Source of the DNA: Artemia franciscana
Taxonomy: Eukaryota > Arthropoda > Branchiopoda > Anostraca > Artemiidae
Assembly (NCBI RefSeq): GCF_032884065.1
Contig: NC_088873.1
Span: 930,001-994,000 of the forward strand
DNA: 64,000 nt
Direction of reading: 5' to 3'
This document shows positions 12,421 to 24,302 of the stretch, one piece after another; position 1 is the stretch's first letter, and every line of letters starts with the position of its first letter. The notes under the pieces were generated by a model. It was given only the letters and a program-made list of their open reading frames with translations, was not told the origin of the DNA and searched no databases. A program made the position numbers and the translations under genes.

Positions 12421-12850
12421 TTTCATGTCTTAAAAAGACATTAAATATACTTATAAGAAAAGAAATTAACTTTTGATATTTGCTAAATAGAAAATGAAGA
12501 TGATATGGATATTTTAGTCGTTATTTTTCCTATTAGGGAAATAATGTTTTTTATTGATATTCTTTTTTAGTTATTTTTTTGGGGACATAAAAATTTAGTA
12601 TCTTTTTGTATGTCTTATAATGACGCTAAATATACTTATAAAAAAAGAAATTCACTTGCAATATTTTAGAAATACGAAATTAAAATGATATAGATATGTT
12701 AGTCGTGATTTCTCCATTAGAAAAATAAGGTTTAGAGTGACATTTTTCTTTGATCATTGACTGTTTTGGAACAGAATTTTTTTCGACTATTTTTTGGGAC
12801 TTAAAAATTATTTCAAGAACTTATATAAGACACTAAAATGGTATAAGTAC
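12421..12850. repeat. Degenerate tandem repeat, about 185 bp
   Basis: ATGTCT followed by ACTTATAA..AAAGAAATT occurs at 12425 and 12610 with collinear similarity between. A weaker third unit starts near 12813. Confidence 0.65.
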
Positions 12851-13209
12851 CATGTCAAGAGAAAACATAATGAAGTATTTATAGGATGAATTCGTTTTCA
12901 TTTTTATGATGATATTTTACATGTCATTATTTCAATAGAAATATTTTATGAATTACTTTGTTACGTTTTCATTATTTTTCAGGTAAGTTAATAATTTGAA
13001 CGCTTATAATGTTTATAAAAAAAGACGGAGATATGAAAAAAGGAATTTTCAGAGACATGGGTACTTCTAGGGGGCTTCTAGTGGATAAATTAGAATCTGA
13101 GACAGGTTAACGGGGTTTTAAAAAAAAGTCTGAGAGAGACGAGCTAGATTTTTTTCTAAAAACACACAAAGAGAGACATGGGGACAAGCAAATATCAAAT
13201 CACACACAT

Positions 13210-13346
<137 letters not shown>

Positions 13347-13795
13347 CCTACAAAAACACAGAGTCGGACACACAAAGATACAAAGACAGGGACAAGCAAA
13401 CATCCCCTCAGACTTTTCCAAAATCTCTGCTTATGCCAAATGATTTGAGTTCTCCTAAAATCTCGAACTCCCAGAAGCCAAAACAACGGTGTTTTTGTTC
13501 TTTGGCTTCTCGTAAATACTGAGGATAATATACTCCTTGGGCTCTTTGTTTGACAAAATTCAGATTTTTTCAGGAAAGTTTAAGAGGGACGTGGAATGAA
13601 ACCTATATATGCATAATGCCCCATTTTGTCAAATACTGACGCACTTTAGTTTTATCGTCTTGAAACAAAAATTTTTTGTTCGGTTCAGTGTGATTATTTT
13701 TCAAATCTAAAAACAAAAAAAGTCGATTTTAAAAATACAGAATTTTCTGATGGAAGTAAAGAGTGTAGATGAAACTTAAAACGAGTAAAAATTAT

Positions 13796-14031
13796 TACTT
13801 TTCAGTTTATGAGACAAATATCTACAATGCTGCTATAAATAAGCTGACTCATAACGTTTCTCTAAATATGAAAAACTCTGGAAAACTACAGTAGATACTG
13901 TAGCATACAGTAGATACAGTAGATACAGTAGATTACTTTTCAGTTTATGAGACAAATATCTACAATGCTGCTATAAATAAGCTGACTCATAACATTTCTC
14001 TAAATATGAAAAACTCTGGAAAACTACAGTA
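13796..14031. repeat. Tandem duplication (138 bp period) joined by a TACAGTAGA repeat
   Basis: ACTTTTCAGTTTATGAGACA begins at about 13796 and again at about 13935, and ~96 bp are nearly identical. The junction (13890-13934) holds several copies of a TACAGTAGA motif. Confidence 0.9.
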
Positions 14032-14374
14032 GAGTTCTGCTTAAATTTTATCGTCCTTGCGGTTTTTAGAGAATAAACTGCATACTCAAATTTACTGCTT
14101 TAATGGCCGACGAATTGTGACCGTTATCAATTAGTCTTTTAATTTCTGCAGGGTACTATGGACTTTCCTGTTTTATTGTGTCGATTTGTGTTTTGAGAAA
14201 TGTGCTAGTTTTTTAGAATTATGCAATTTTATGGAAGCCTAAGGGTCAGTTTATTTGAGCCAACTGGAGAATTTACAGTTTGACAATGTAGAAGATGGAT
14301 GGAATAATTTTAGGAATATTATTTGTGAAAATTATTTTCCGTTATGAACGTAGCTAAGAATATTAATGAAAATC

Positions 14375-14572
14375 TAGGCCGCATCCAGGGAGGGGGTTAG
14401 GGAGTTTGAACCCTCCCCCCCCAAATGTTTGTCTGACTCGTAAAAACGTAATAAAAATGGATATAAACAAACTTTTTATGCATTTTTTGAGGTTGTTCGG
14501 GTGCCCTCCCTCTGAAAAAAAAATCCTTGTGTAAAACACTCCCCGAAAAAAAAATCATGGATATGACCCCGG
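14375..14572. mobile_element. hAT-like MITE, 198 bp
   Basis: The left end is TAGGCCGCATCCAGGGAGG and the right end, read inward, is CCGGGGTCATATCCATG. Both resemble the ends of the better-preserved 21858-22041 copy. Flanking 8-mers TGAAAATC (14367-14374) and TGAAAATG (14573-14580) differ at one base and fit a hAT target duplication. No coding capacity. Confidence 0.6.
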
Positions 14573-14838
14573 TGAAAATGCTTAATGTTTAATAGAGAGG
14601 AGGAGGGGCTTGTACAAGAACTATCTGAGGGATAGATCATACGAAAATAAGAGGAATGTAATGACAGTGAAGACAGCATTAAAAAATGAACTAAGGAGGT
14701 GTAAAGTAGAGGCCGTGGATAAAATTGCTCAAGATAGCCAAACGACATAATAGTAAAATATTGCAATGAGGTGTTAACAAACTGAGAGGGAATAGCCAAT
14801 TTGGACTTGTCCCATTTAAACATAGGAACGAGGCCACA

Positions 14839-15888
14839 ATCAAACAGTTCGTGGTGACGAACTGTAAATGAGGAGCGATGTGGCTCAATAGTTTCCGAAA
14901 CTCCAAGAAGCAGATTCTCAATAACGATAGACACATCAAAAGGATCGAATTTTGATGCTTATTCAATACATGTAAACTTCAGCAAATTTAATCGTAGCCA
15001 TCCAAAGTCATGAGCCTGAGAAAATTCACCCAGTTTTTGAAAAATGACGGAATCACCCCCAAAACATCAAGTGATCTTAATGAAAATCACTCCATCAGAT
15101 TCAGCATACCAGAAAACCCTTTTGTAGAGGTTTCAAGCTCCTATATACTAAAATGTGGAAATTTGCATTTTTTGCCAGAAAAAAAATCAAGGATGCGTGT
15201 TTGTGTTTTTCTTCAGGGTTGATCATATCGAGCCAGTGATTTTAAATATCGGAAGAGGGCTCATTTGATTGGAAATCAAAAGTTCTAGCGTCCTTTAAAA
15301 AGACAAATATTGGAGTACAGCTAGCCCCCCTACCGCGCTCATTTTTTCACAAAAGTCACCCGATCAGAATTTTGAGATAGCCATTACGTTAAGCATAGTA
15401 TAAAAATCTAATAACTATGTCTTTGAGGATGACTTGATTGCCCACAGTCCCCGGAGGATGGACTTCAAGCTATGAACTTTTCCCATATTTTACACATAGT
15501 ATTGGTTATTGGGAAGTTACGTGGGAGGATTTTTTGTGGAGAAATTTTTCTTGGAGGAAGGGATTTTTCCGTGGAGGGGGCCAGATATCCCAGCAATGTT
15601 TCAAAAACGATTAGCAATTAAACGAAAAAACAATTGTTTTAAACTGAAAGTAAGGAGCAAACTTCAAAACTTAAAATGAACAAAAATGATTACGTAAAGT
15701 AGGGTGGTCGCCCCCTCCTCAATACATCGCTCTTTACACTAAGGTTGTTTTAGTACTTTTGTAAGAGCTATCTATTCTAATTAAACGGTCTTTATGATTC
15801 CGGAGTTATTTCTATAGAATTGGGACAGAATTCAAACCTCAGCGTAAAGACTGAGGTAAATCTTTTTGATTTACTTTGTGTAAGAGCG
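14839..15888 (-). mobile_element. Palindromic Helentron-like element, interrupted by a LINE
   Basis: The hairpin CAGTTCGTGGTGACGAACTG (14845-14864) is preceded by ATCAAA and followed by the family's conserved interior. The palindromic end begins near 15642, but its second arm breaks off near 15885 exactly where an RTE-like LINE fragment starts. Confidence 0.75.
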
Positions 15889-16612
15889 AAGCAAAGGAAA
15901 GACAATGGGGGAACACGGAATCAAATGGCGAGGAGAAACTTTCCTGGGCTTAGATTATGCTGATGATTCAAGCATCTTATTTGAAAGTGTGAGCTTCACT
16001 TACCTTATTAGCATTATTAGTAAAGACGGTGGATTCAGTAAAGATATTAAAAGTTGAATAGCCAAGCCCCGGGGCATTTTTTCATAGTTGAATAAAAGTT
16101 TCGAAGAATAGGAGTATAGGTCTGCAAACCAAGATTAGAACATAAGAAGCTACAGCAATGACATTGGTCAAATATGGTTCTAAAGTATGGGCGCCCCGAA
16201 AAACGGAGGAAGATCTGCTAGGCGTTTTCCAGAAAAATTGCCAATAGATTGTTTTGTGTACGTGACTGACTGACCGTGTTTGGAACAGTAGACCGTACGA
16301 AAGGTATGTTCCAATCCCGCTTTCTAAGGCTATAATGAGATAAAGGTTCATATGTCAAGAGCACGTTCCGCGGAATAAGAATTATAGATTACCCTTTTCG
16401 GCCAACCGTCTAGGGCTAAATGAAAAGTGGGTTGTCCCCGAATGGGGTGGGAGAATGTCGTAAGGAAATATTTAAGGGAAATGAGAACTTTCTGAGAGGA
16501 TGTAAAGAGGGAAGTTTTGAATAGACGAGGATGAAGGAGGAGTGTGCGTAGCTGTGTTGGCCTCAGGTGGCTTGGTACTGCGGTGAGCTGTTAGTAGCAG
16601 TAGTAGTAGTTG
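15889..16612 (+). pseudogene. RTE-like LINE 3' fragment with internal deletion and (TAG)n tail
   Basis: The sequence opens in GEHGIKWRGETFLGLDYADD, which includes the RT catalytic YADD motif near 15955. It then jumps directly to FTYLISIISKDGG, missing about 120 bp that the 50335 and 53621 copies keep. The thumb/C-terminal region follows with several stops and ends GLRWLGTAVSC, where the stop codon TAG (16592) is the first unit of a TAG-rich tail. The RT is 5'-truncated and dead. It sits in the palindromic arm of the element at 14839. Confidence 0.85.
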
Positions 16613-16771
16613 TAACATTGCAGATATATATTGGATAAACTACGAAGCCATAATTTTTTTTCATTTTAAGTTTCATCTTTACTCGGTATTTTGATCAGAA
16701 ATTTTTTTTTCATTACTCAGTAACAGAGATCATCACTCTCTCCCACTCAATTTTCATTCGTAAAATAATTG

Positions 16772-18512
16772 ATCAAACAGTTCGTGGTAACGAACTGTAG
16801 TAAGGAGCGACCCGGCTCAATAGTAATCAAAACTCTAAAAAGTTGAATTTTGATATCAATAGCTACATCAAAAGAATCGCATTTTAATGCTGATTTTAAA
16901 TATATAAGTTTCATCAAGTTTAGTCTTACCCATCAAAAGTTACGAGCCTGAGAAAATTTGCCTTATTTAAGAAAATAGGGGGAATTACCCCCTAAAAGTC
17001 GTAAAATCTTAACGAAAATGACACCATCAGACTCAGCGTATCAGAGAACCCTACTGTAGAAGTTTCAAGCTCCTATCTACAAAAATTTGGAATTTTGTAT
17101 TTTTTGCCAGAAGACAAATCACGGGTGCGTGTTTTTTTTTCTTTTTTCTTTTTCCCAGGGGGTCATCGTATCGACCAATTGGTCCTAGAATGTCGCAAGA
17201 GGGCTCTTTCTAACGGAAATGAAAAGTTCTAGTGCCCTTTTTATGTGACCAAAAAAATTGGAGGGCATCTAGGCCCCCTCCCACGCTCATTTTTTCCCAA
17301 AGTCAACGGATCAAAATTTTGAGACAGCCATTTTGTTCAACATAGTCAAAAACCATAATAACTATGTCTTTGGGGATGACTTACTCCCCCACAATCCCTG
17401 GGGGAGGGGCTGCAAGTTACAAACTTTGACCAATGTCTACATATAGTAATGGTTATTGGGAAGTGTACAGACGTTTTCAGGGGGATTTTATTTTGTTTGG
17501 GGGTGGGGCTGAGGGGAGGGGGCTATGTTGTAGGATCTTTCCTTGGAGGAATATGTCATAGGGGAAGAAAAATTCAATGGAAAGGGTGCAGGATTTTCTA
17601 GCATTACTATAAGAAAACCATGAAAAATAAACATTAAAACGTTTTTTCAAATGAAAGGAAGGAGTAGCATTGAAACTTAAAACGAACAGAGATTATTACG
17701 CATATGAGGGGTTCTAAAAATACTTTAGCATAAAGAGCGAGGTATTTAGGAGGAGATAAATACCTTGCTCTTTGCGCTAAAGTATTTTTTTGTAATTCCA
17801 ACTATTTATTCTACGGCCTTTCGGATTCAAGGGTCATTCTTAAAGAATTGGGACAAAACTTACGATTTAGTGTAAACAGCGAGGTATTAACGACGGTACA
17901 AACCCCCTCGTATACATAATAAAAATATAAGATTATGAAAGTTTGTTACGTAAGTTAATTCTTAAGTTACGTATATTTTTTACTAATAAAAACGTTCGTT
18001 AAAAATTAAAAGTTCTAGTTGCCTTTTTAAGTAACCGAAAAATTGGAGGGCAACTAGGCCTCCTTCTCCACCTATTATTTCTCAAAATCGTCTGATCAAA
18101 ACTAATAGAAAGCCATTTAGCCAAAAAAAGAATTAATATACAAATTTCATTTTAATAATTTATTTGCGGAGAACCAAAACCAAACATATATTAATTCAAA
18201 AACGTTCAGAAATTAAATAGAAAAAACTAATTTTTTTAGCTGAAAGTAAAAAGCGACATTAAAACTTAAAACGAACAGAAATTATTCCGTATATGAAATG
18301 GGTTGTCCCCTCCGCAATCCCTCGCTCTTTACGCTAAAGTTTGACTCTTTACCACAATTCTACTTTTTAAAACAATTAAAAGCTTTAGCGTAAAGAGCGA
18401 GGGATTGCGGAGGGGACAACCCATTTCATATACGGAATAATTTCTGTTCGTTTTAAGTTTTAATGTCGCTCCTTACTTTCAGCTAAAAAAATTAGTTTTT
18501 TTTATTTAATTA
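16772..18512 (-). mobile_element. Complete palindromic Helentron-like element
   Basis: It begins ATCAAA and the hairpin CAGTTCGTGGTAACGAACTG (16778-16797), immediately followed by AGTAAGGAGCGAC (16799-16811). The perfect inverted 13-mer lies at 18465-18477 near the other end. The ~300 bp palindrome occupies 18212-18510. A second inverted segment lies at 17640-17910, with CTTTAGC..AAAGAGCGAGGTATT present in both directions. Non-coding throughout. Confidence 0.8.
18212..18510. repeat. Palindromic end of the 16772 element
   Basis: The arms are near-exact reverse complements over ~130 bp (GGGGACAACCCATTTCATAT on one side, its complement on the other), with a ~45 bp loop. The innermost stem is GCTTTAGCGTAAAGAGCGAG. 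Confidence 0.95.
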
Positions 18513-19080
18513 GTCTATAGAGTCAATTTTTCCCTGCAAGAGATATTCACAAAGGGTGTTTTCTTTCATTGCATTCACTTGGTATTTCTTTTATTATTGC
18601 TAATTTATACTTATCATCCACATTCATTGTGGTTGTCCACAAAAATTATAATGGTGGGAAGTGAGGGAAGAAAGATTACAAAAAAAAATTAAATTTTTTT
18701 TTACAACGACCTTTAAAATCATACATTTAAGTTTCGGCAGTGGGGCCGAGCCGCTGCCCCCTCCCCTATTTACTCATATTCCAAAGATTTTTTGTATCCA
18801 TGTTCTTTCTTTTTCCTCAGAGTTTGATCGTAAAATTCAATAAATTTTTGAAAGCTTAGTATTCTTTGAATCAATTATCCATCTTGCAAAATAGGCCCCT
18901 TTTATTTGATCGCATTTGCTCCACTTTTCCTAGAAGCTTAATTTAGAAGCAATTTTGCCTTAATGTCAAGAATGAACTCCCTTGGCTACGAAGTGTATGG
19001 TTTGTTACACCTTATTATGGAGAACTCATTTACAGCGCCTTTTTTTTGTGTTTTAGCAGAAATAGGGAGTGTCTTTATGC
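18513..19080. other. Unassigned DNA
   Basis: Nothing recognisable apart from short AT-rich runs. Confidence 0.4.
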
Positions 19081-19084
19081 ATAC

Positions 19085-19195
19085 CTTAGAATTAATTAGA
19101 ATTAATTAATTAGGATTAATTAGTTAATTAGTTAATTAGGATTAATTAGTTAATTAATTAATTAGGATTAATTAGGATTAATTAGAATTAATAAA
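19085..19195. repeat. TTAATTAG-type minisatellite
   Basis: Imperfect repeats of GATTAATTAG and TTAATTAG occupy the whole interval. Confidence 0.9.
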
Positions 19196-19410
19196 ACCAA
19201 GTAGCCAGGGAAGGATCCAAGGGTTGTTTTATTGAAGGTCCCCCCCCCCCCAGAAGGTCTAAAATCACTCTAATTACAGAAGTGGAGGATGAAAAGCACC
19301 CAAAAGGAGAAACAAAGTTTTGTTAGTGCTTCAAAACATTAATTTCCCCAAACATCAATTCTCTACTCATCCCTTGAAATAGCTATTATCTATTAAGCAT
19401 TATCTTCTCT

Positions 19411-20100
19411 TTCAAACAGTTCGTGGGTAAGAATTGTAAGTAAGGAGTGACCAGTACTGATTCTAAACGGAACTCCAGAAAAAGAGTTGTTACAAAATTT
19501 TTATACTTCAAAAGAATGAGCTTTTTATCGTGATTTGAAATACATACAATTAAGTAAGTTTAAATTTACCTACCAAAGGCTAAAAGATAAAGAAAATTTG
19601 CTTAATTCCCATAAGAAGGAGAAAATTACCCCTAAAATGATTAGTTATTTTTATGGAAATAACCTAGTTATACTGAAGATATCAGAAAACCCTATTGCCG
19701 AGGTTTCCAGCCCTTATTTACAAAAAAGGAGATTGTTTTTCCCGAGAACAATGACTACGAATGCGCTTTATTTATTTGTTTAAACTTTTTTTTTGTTCCA
19801 GGAGTGACCTTTTCAATCCAATGGTCTAGAAAATCAGGAAAGACTTACTTGAGAAGAAATAAAAAATTCCACTTTTTAAGTACCACAAGTGATCGCCCCA
19901 AAACAAACTTGAGTTTCCTGACAATTTTAGGGCCATAAGAGTGATGTGGCCCAAAAAGGGCCAAAAAGTAAGTAATTACAGGATAAAGCTATTGATACAT
20001 AAAAACCTATTGATTATAAACACTGAGGTGTCTGAGATAGCCATTTGACTTAAAACTGCCGAAAGTCTTCATAGTGAGCTTTACAGTTTCAGAGGCATAA
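19411..20100 (-). mobile_element. Old, degraded copy of the palindromic family
   Basis: A damaged hairpin starts at CAGTTCGTGGGTAAG (19417) and is followed by GTAAGTAAGGAGTGACC. Collinear but diverged interior blocks follow, for example ATCAGAAAACCCTATTG. There is no recognisable palindromic end. Confidence 0.6.
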
Positions 20101-20104
20101 TTTC

Positions 20105-20140
20105 GCGGTGCAGGAGCACTGCGCGGTGCTCCTGCACCGC
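20105..20140. repeat. GC-rich perfect hairpin
   Basis: GCGGTGCAGGAGCAC (20105-20119) and its exact reverse complement GTGCTCCTGCACCGC (20126-20140) are separated by TGCGCG. A further GCGGTGCAGTG follows directly. It stands out sharply from the AT-rich surroundings. I see no known RNA gene here. Confidence 0.9.
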
Positions 20141-20398
20141 GCGGTGCAGTGATCTTAATTCGTTCCTAAGGATGTTACATGTTAAGTAAATTAATTCATT
20201 TCAGGCTCGATAAAATAATGTACTGTGATGCACAAATGCGCATCTGATAGCATGGATGAGAGTAAGTAGATTTTTGTGTAGATGGGGAGGGAAGAGTACG
20301 CTTGAAGCCTCAAAAAAAAATACAGTTTTATGCCAAAATTTCCTCTCTCTCCGTGAGCCTTAAGGTAAATAGAGGTGGATGCATAAGAGGAAGGGTTT

Positions 20399-20550
20399 TA
20401 AGTTTTAATTTTTAATTAATTTTTAATTTATTTTTAATTAATTAAAAATAATTAATAATTAATTTTTAATTATTTTTTAATTTTCATAATTTTTGATTAA
20501 TTTTAATTAATTTAATTTTTAATTAATTTTTCTAATTAAGTTTTAATTTC
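20399..20550. repeat. TTTTTAATTAA-type low-complexity tract
   Basis: The interval is built almost only from TTTTTAATT and AATTAATT words, in both orientations. Confidence 0.9.
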
Positions 20551-21047
20551 TCCTGATTCTTGAGAATATTTCTATGCAACATAAAAGATTGTATTCATCT
20601 GCTCACCAGTAAAAAACGTTCAAAGGTAGCAGGAGGACGTCAAGAACGCTCCCAAGAAATTTCTCAGGGATAGTGGGGGCAAATGCAATAAGCAGTTTTG
20701 TTTGTGTGAAATTTAATTAAGGGCGCATCTCGTTCTTCTATTTATATACATTTTTAGTAACTTCTTGTTTTCATTGGGTAATTGCTATTTTGCCCTCCCC
20801 CTTTCTACCGGCATCTCTTATAACAAAAGTTTCAATCGGAAAAACCCACCTTTAAAATTATGGAAATGATAATCCTGCAATTTGATGTTTTATACCCCCT
20901 TCCCCTATTAATAACCATTTCAAGGTATGCACTTTTTAGGATGGCTATCCTTTTCGAAGCATTATTATACGAAATTACACTTGAACTCAAAAAATGGGAG
21001 ATGATGCAGGGACTATTTGCATCCCTCCCATTTAACAGAGTTTTGGA

Positions 21048-21800
21048 TCAACAGTTCGTAACAAGAAGCTGAAAGTGAAGAGCGACCTGTCACAGCAACC
21101 TTGTCAATAGAACCCAAAACTCTTCAAATCGAAGTTTTATTTAAAATATGGTTAGCAAAAAAAATCTGTTAAATATGCGAATTTTTAACATTCAAAGTGT
21201 TAACTTTGCAGTTGCTCATAAAGCTAATGACACATCAAAATTTTTGTTATTTTAGAAATAAGAATTGAACACCCCAAAAAAGTGTATTATCTAGTTAAAA
21301 ATTATGCAAAGAAATTGATTTTTGGAAATCTTAAAGCTATTGTTGGTAAAGTTTTGAAAAGTAGTCTATGAGGTCATTCGAATTCATGTTTGTTGGTAGG
21401 GATGAAATATACCTTTAACATTATTGTAATATATACATATTTTAAAGTTTCCTCAACGGTAGGGGTCAAAAATAGTATTGAACATGGGCAAGATTTCAAG
21501 TTTTAATTGTGTATACGGGGGGGGGGGGTTAAGGGGTCTCCATCCAAAGATTCAATGGACATGAGCTATATAATAATTCTTCCCCAAACTATTGGGGGGA
21601 AATCACCCCTGCCCCCCCCCCCAAAAAAAAGAACGACTCATCTGGGAAAGGGGAAGATTGAGACAAAAATATTTCACTACTTCTAGTTCAAAGACAACCA
21701 TATATACCAAATGTCAGCCAAATTTTTAGACTGAATGTTGTAATTTTTGAAATCCTTCGTTGTTAAATCCCTCAAAAAGGGATATATCAAAGGAAAATCA
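21048..21800 (-). mobile_element. Very old copy of the palindromic family (left end only)
   Basis: CAGTTCGTAACAAGAAGCTG followed by AAAGTGAAGAGCGACC retains the hairpin and subterminal motif order. Similarity fades within a few hundred bases, so the end coordinate is approximate. Confidence 0.45.
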
Positions 21801-21857
21801 ATAAGTGTTTTCTTCTAGAAATTTTGAAGAAGTAGTCCTAAACCATAATATGTAGAA

Positions 21858-22041
21858 CAGGGCTGTATCCAGGATTTTTTTGAGGGAGGGGGGGGGAAAT
21901 TCTGGGGGGGTTTACAAAAAAACTTAAAGACCACTAAAAATTGCTTATATTCATACTGGTTATGTTGCTTACAAGTCTGACAAACATTTCGGAGAAGGGG
22001 ATGGGCAAAACCCCATAATCTCCCCCCTGGATACGGCCTTA
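21858..22041. mobile_element. hAT-like MITE, 184 bp, with 8-bp target duplication
   Basis: The left end is CAGGGCTGTATCCAGG and the right end, read inward, is TAAGGCCGTATCCAGG. It is flanked by identical 8-mers ATGTAGAA at 21850-21857 and 22042-22049. Poly-G/poly-C stretches lie just inside the ends. An 8-bp duplication with CAGGG-type ends is typical of the hAT superfamily. Confidence 0.75.
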
Positions 22042-22242
22042 ATGTAGAATGTTACTAAATAGTATGTGAATAATCCGATAACTAAAAAAAGGACAAAGAA
22101 CTGCCTTGTTTAGCTTCAAATTGTCGGCAATAGCTTCATGAACATAGGATGTATGGCGACCTTGACTAGGGCCTACTGGGAATGATAACTACTCTTAACA
22201 TTTTTTTTTCTTTTTTTTATTTGATTATCATGTAAAATTACC

Positions 22243-22815
22243 GGCCGTGATTAAGTGAACTGATGGAACTCGAAAATCCCATGTTAAAATTGAAAATTTA
22301 TATTTAAAAAGTACTCAAGTATTCATTTGCGGAAGATACCGCTTTTAATATCAGGCCGTAGCTTCTTGAAGATGCTATAAAGTGTTTGCAAGGATTTTGC
22401 TCTATTTCCCCTAATTGCTTAGAAATCTTAGATAATGTCTAGCTCTTTTTTTTTACGAGTGTACTCTATGAAGGATAATATTGCTTTTAGAACAAAATCG
22501 GTACTATCATAAGCAGAAGACAATAACCTGTAATATGATTGGAACCATTTTTCGATGTATTTTCCTGTTTTCGTACAGTCCCATAGAATATTTTCAGGTA
22601 CCTGAAATTTTTACAAGTTTTTTGAAAGAATCGTTTCAGATCGCCCTAGAGACCAGACTGACAAGCTAGTATAATTAACCTGCTATTTCCGCCAATGAAT
22701 AAGTGATATTTGAAGGGTTTTTGGTAATCGACGGTCTCTAGAGAATTGAGAGACAGGAGGCTACCCTAACTTCAATTTTGAACCTCGATGTTTTCAAGTT
22801 CACTTAATCACGGCC
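22243..22815. mobile_element. MITE-like element with perfect 19-bp terminal inverted repeats
   Basis: GGCCGTGATTAAGTGAACT at 22243-22261 is exactly inverted at 22797-22815. The 573 bp interior has no credible gene. A clear target-site duplication is not visible: TTA lies on both sides, but with two extra C on the left, so the superfamily is undecided. Confidence 0.75.
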
Positions 22816-23189
22816 TTAAATAGTTTTATATTCAATGGTAAGAAGTTTGGTTATTCTTTCAGGTCTCTTATATTGCTTCATTCGATTAGGCACGGCTAGA
22901 GTTTCAGCCTCTCGAATAAATTTTCGCCTACGATTAGCATTATAACATATATGATTCTGTGAGTTTATCTACCGCTTCTTTTTAGCTGGTCGTCCTTACC
23001 CGTTTCGACATTATTGAACATCACAATGGTACGGCTCGGGGTCGTACGTTACTCGACTGACCTTACGCGGTCTTTGACTTTTTAGCGGCGTCATCCAAAT
23101 TAATTAAAGCAATGGTAATTATCTTCAATAAGTATCAGTAGGTATCAATACTAAGTATTTTTACTTCAGTAAGTATCATTACTAATGCA
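22816..23189. other. Unassigned DNA
   Basis: No recognisable feature. Confidence 0.4.
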
Positions 23190-23640
23190 ATGTCTATTAA
23201 TACACTTTTGTTGCATTTTCATTTGTAAACATCTCGTTCCGTAATACCTGAAAAATAAAAATAAAGGAAGATTGCGATATTTTCAAAAGGAGGGTTATAC
23301 AAAATCTTGCAAAAATATTTTTTATTAGGGGCGGGGTATGAGGTTGACTGTTTAAAAAAAAAGAAATTTTGAACAATATACAAATTGTTGAAAAAGTTGT
23401 AATGAAAACACAATGAGCATTCCATGAGTTTTATAGTATGAGTAACACAATGAGTTTATTTTATAGAAAAATCTGTTTTATTGGGGAGGGGCTTAGGGTG
23501 GCTTTCTTAAAAAAGAAAATGAGAGCAATATAAAATAGTTTATGATGAAAATTACGATGACAACTCAAAAGAGGACATTTCAAGGCTTAGATGCTGAGCT
23601 TCCCCTTCTCTGTATGTGCCTCAGGCTTGGCCTCATTTAA
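23190..23640. repeat. Interspersed repeat, diverged partner at 28130-28450
   Basis: Both segments carry TTTTCATT.GTAAA.ATCTCGTTCCGTAAT, then GAACAATATACAAATT in the same order. They are non-coding. The partner sits next to a truncated palindromic-family end. Confidence 0.65.
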
Positions 23641-24302
23641 AGATTTGACTTTAAGGTTTTGGAATGAACGACCATCTGCACAACTAATTGCGCTGTGAAG
23701 CAACAAACGCAGTTGCCAAATAAGTGGTAAAACGGCACTAAAGATACTGTTGATGATGTGGTGATATGAGGGACGTCGCTGTTAGGTAAATGGGGGATTG
23801 TGCCTCTCTTAAAAATTAATCTGGATCAAAATAATCTGCCCACTGCTATTGGGTGGTAAAGCCAACATATTTCATTTCATTCACACGAAACCTGACGGTT
23901 TTTAAAACTGTAAAGAACTTAAAGTGAAAAGTAACAAAACAGAATGTTATTTTACCAAAAAAAAATCAATAAAAAATAATTGTAGGTTCCCTTTTTAGAA
24001 TGAGAACTCCCTTTTTAGATTTAATGAAAGCGTAGTTTTTTTCTTAATCTAAATTTGATTATAGGTTTTGCTATTACAGAGTGTTAAGATTGCTTTGGAT
24101 TGGCGGAATGGAGTAAAAATGGAGTATCTAAAAGGCAATGCTGATCTGACGCGGTGAATTGCTTCAAAGGTTCTATTTATGTCGATTTGGGTAATTTAAA
24201 TAATGATTACAGAAGGTATTTTACTCAGTGTCCTAGGGCCAATAGTTACCTTCCGAACTAACTTTCCTTAATATTTCAAAGCGACTATCTGATCTGTGTA
24301 AA
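23641..24302. other. Unassigned DNA
   Basis: No recognisable feature. Confidence 0.4.
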
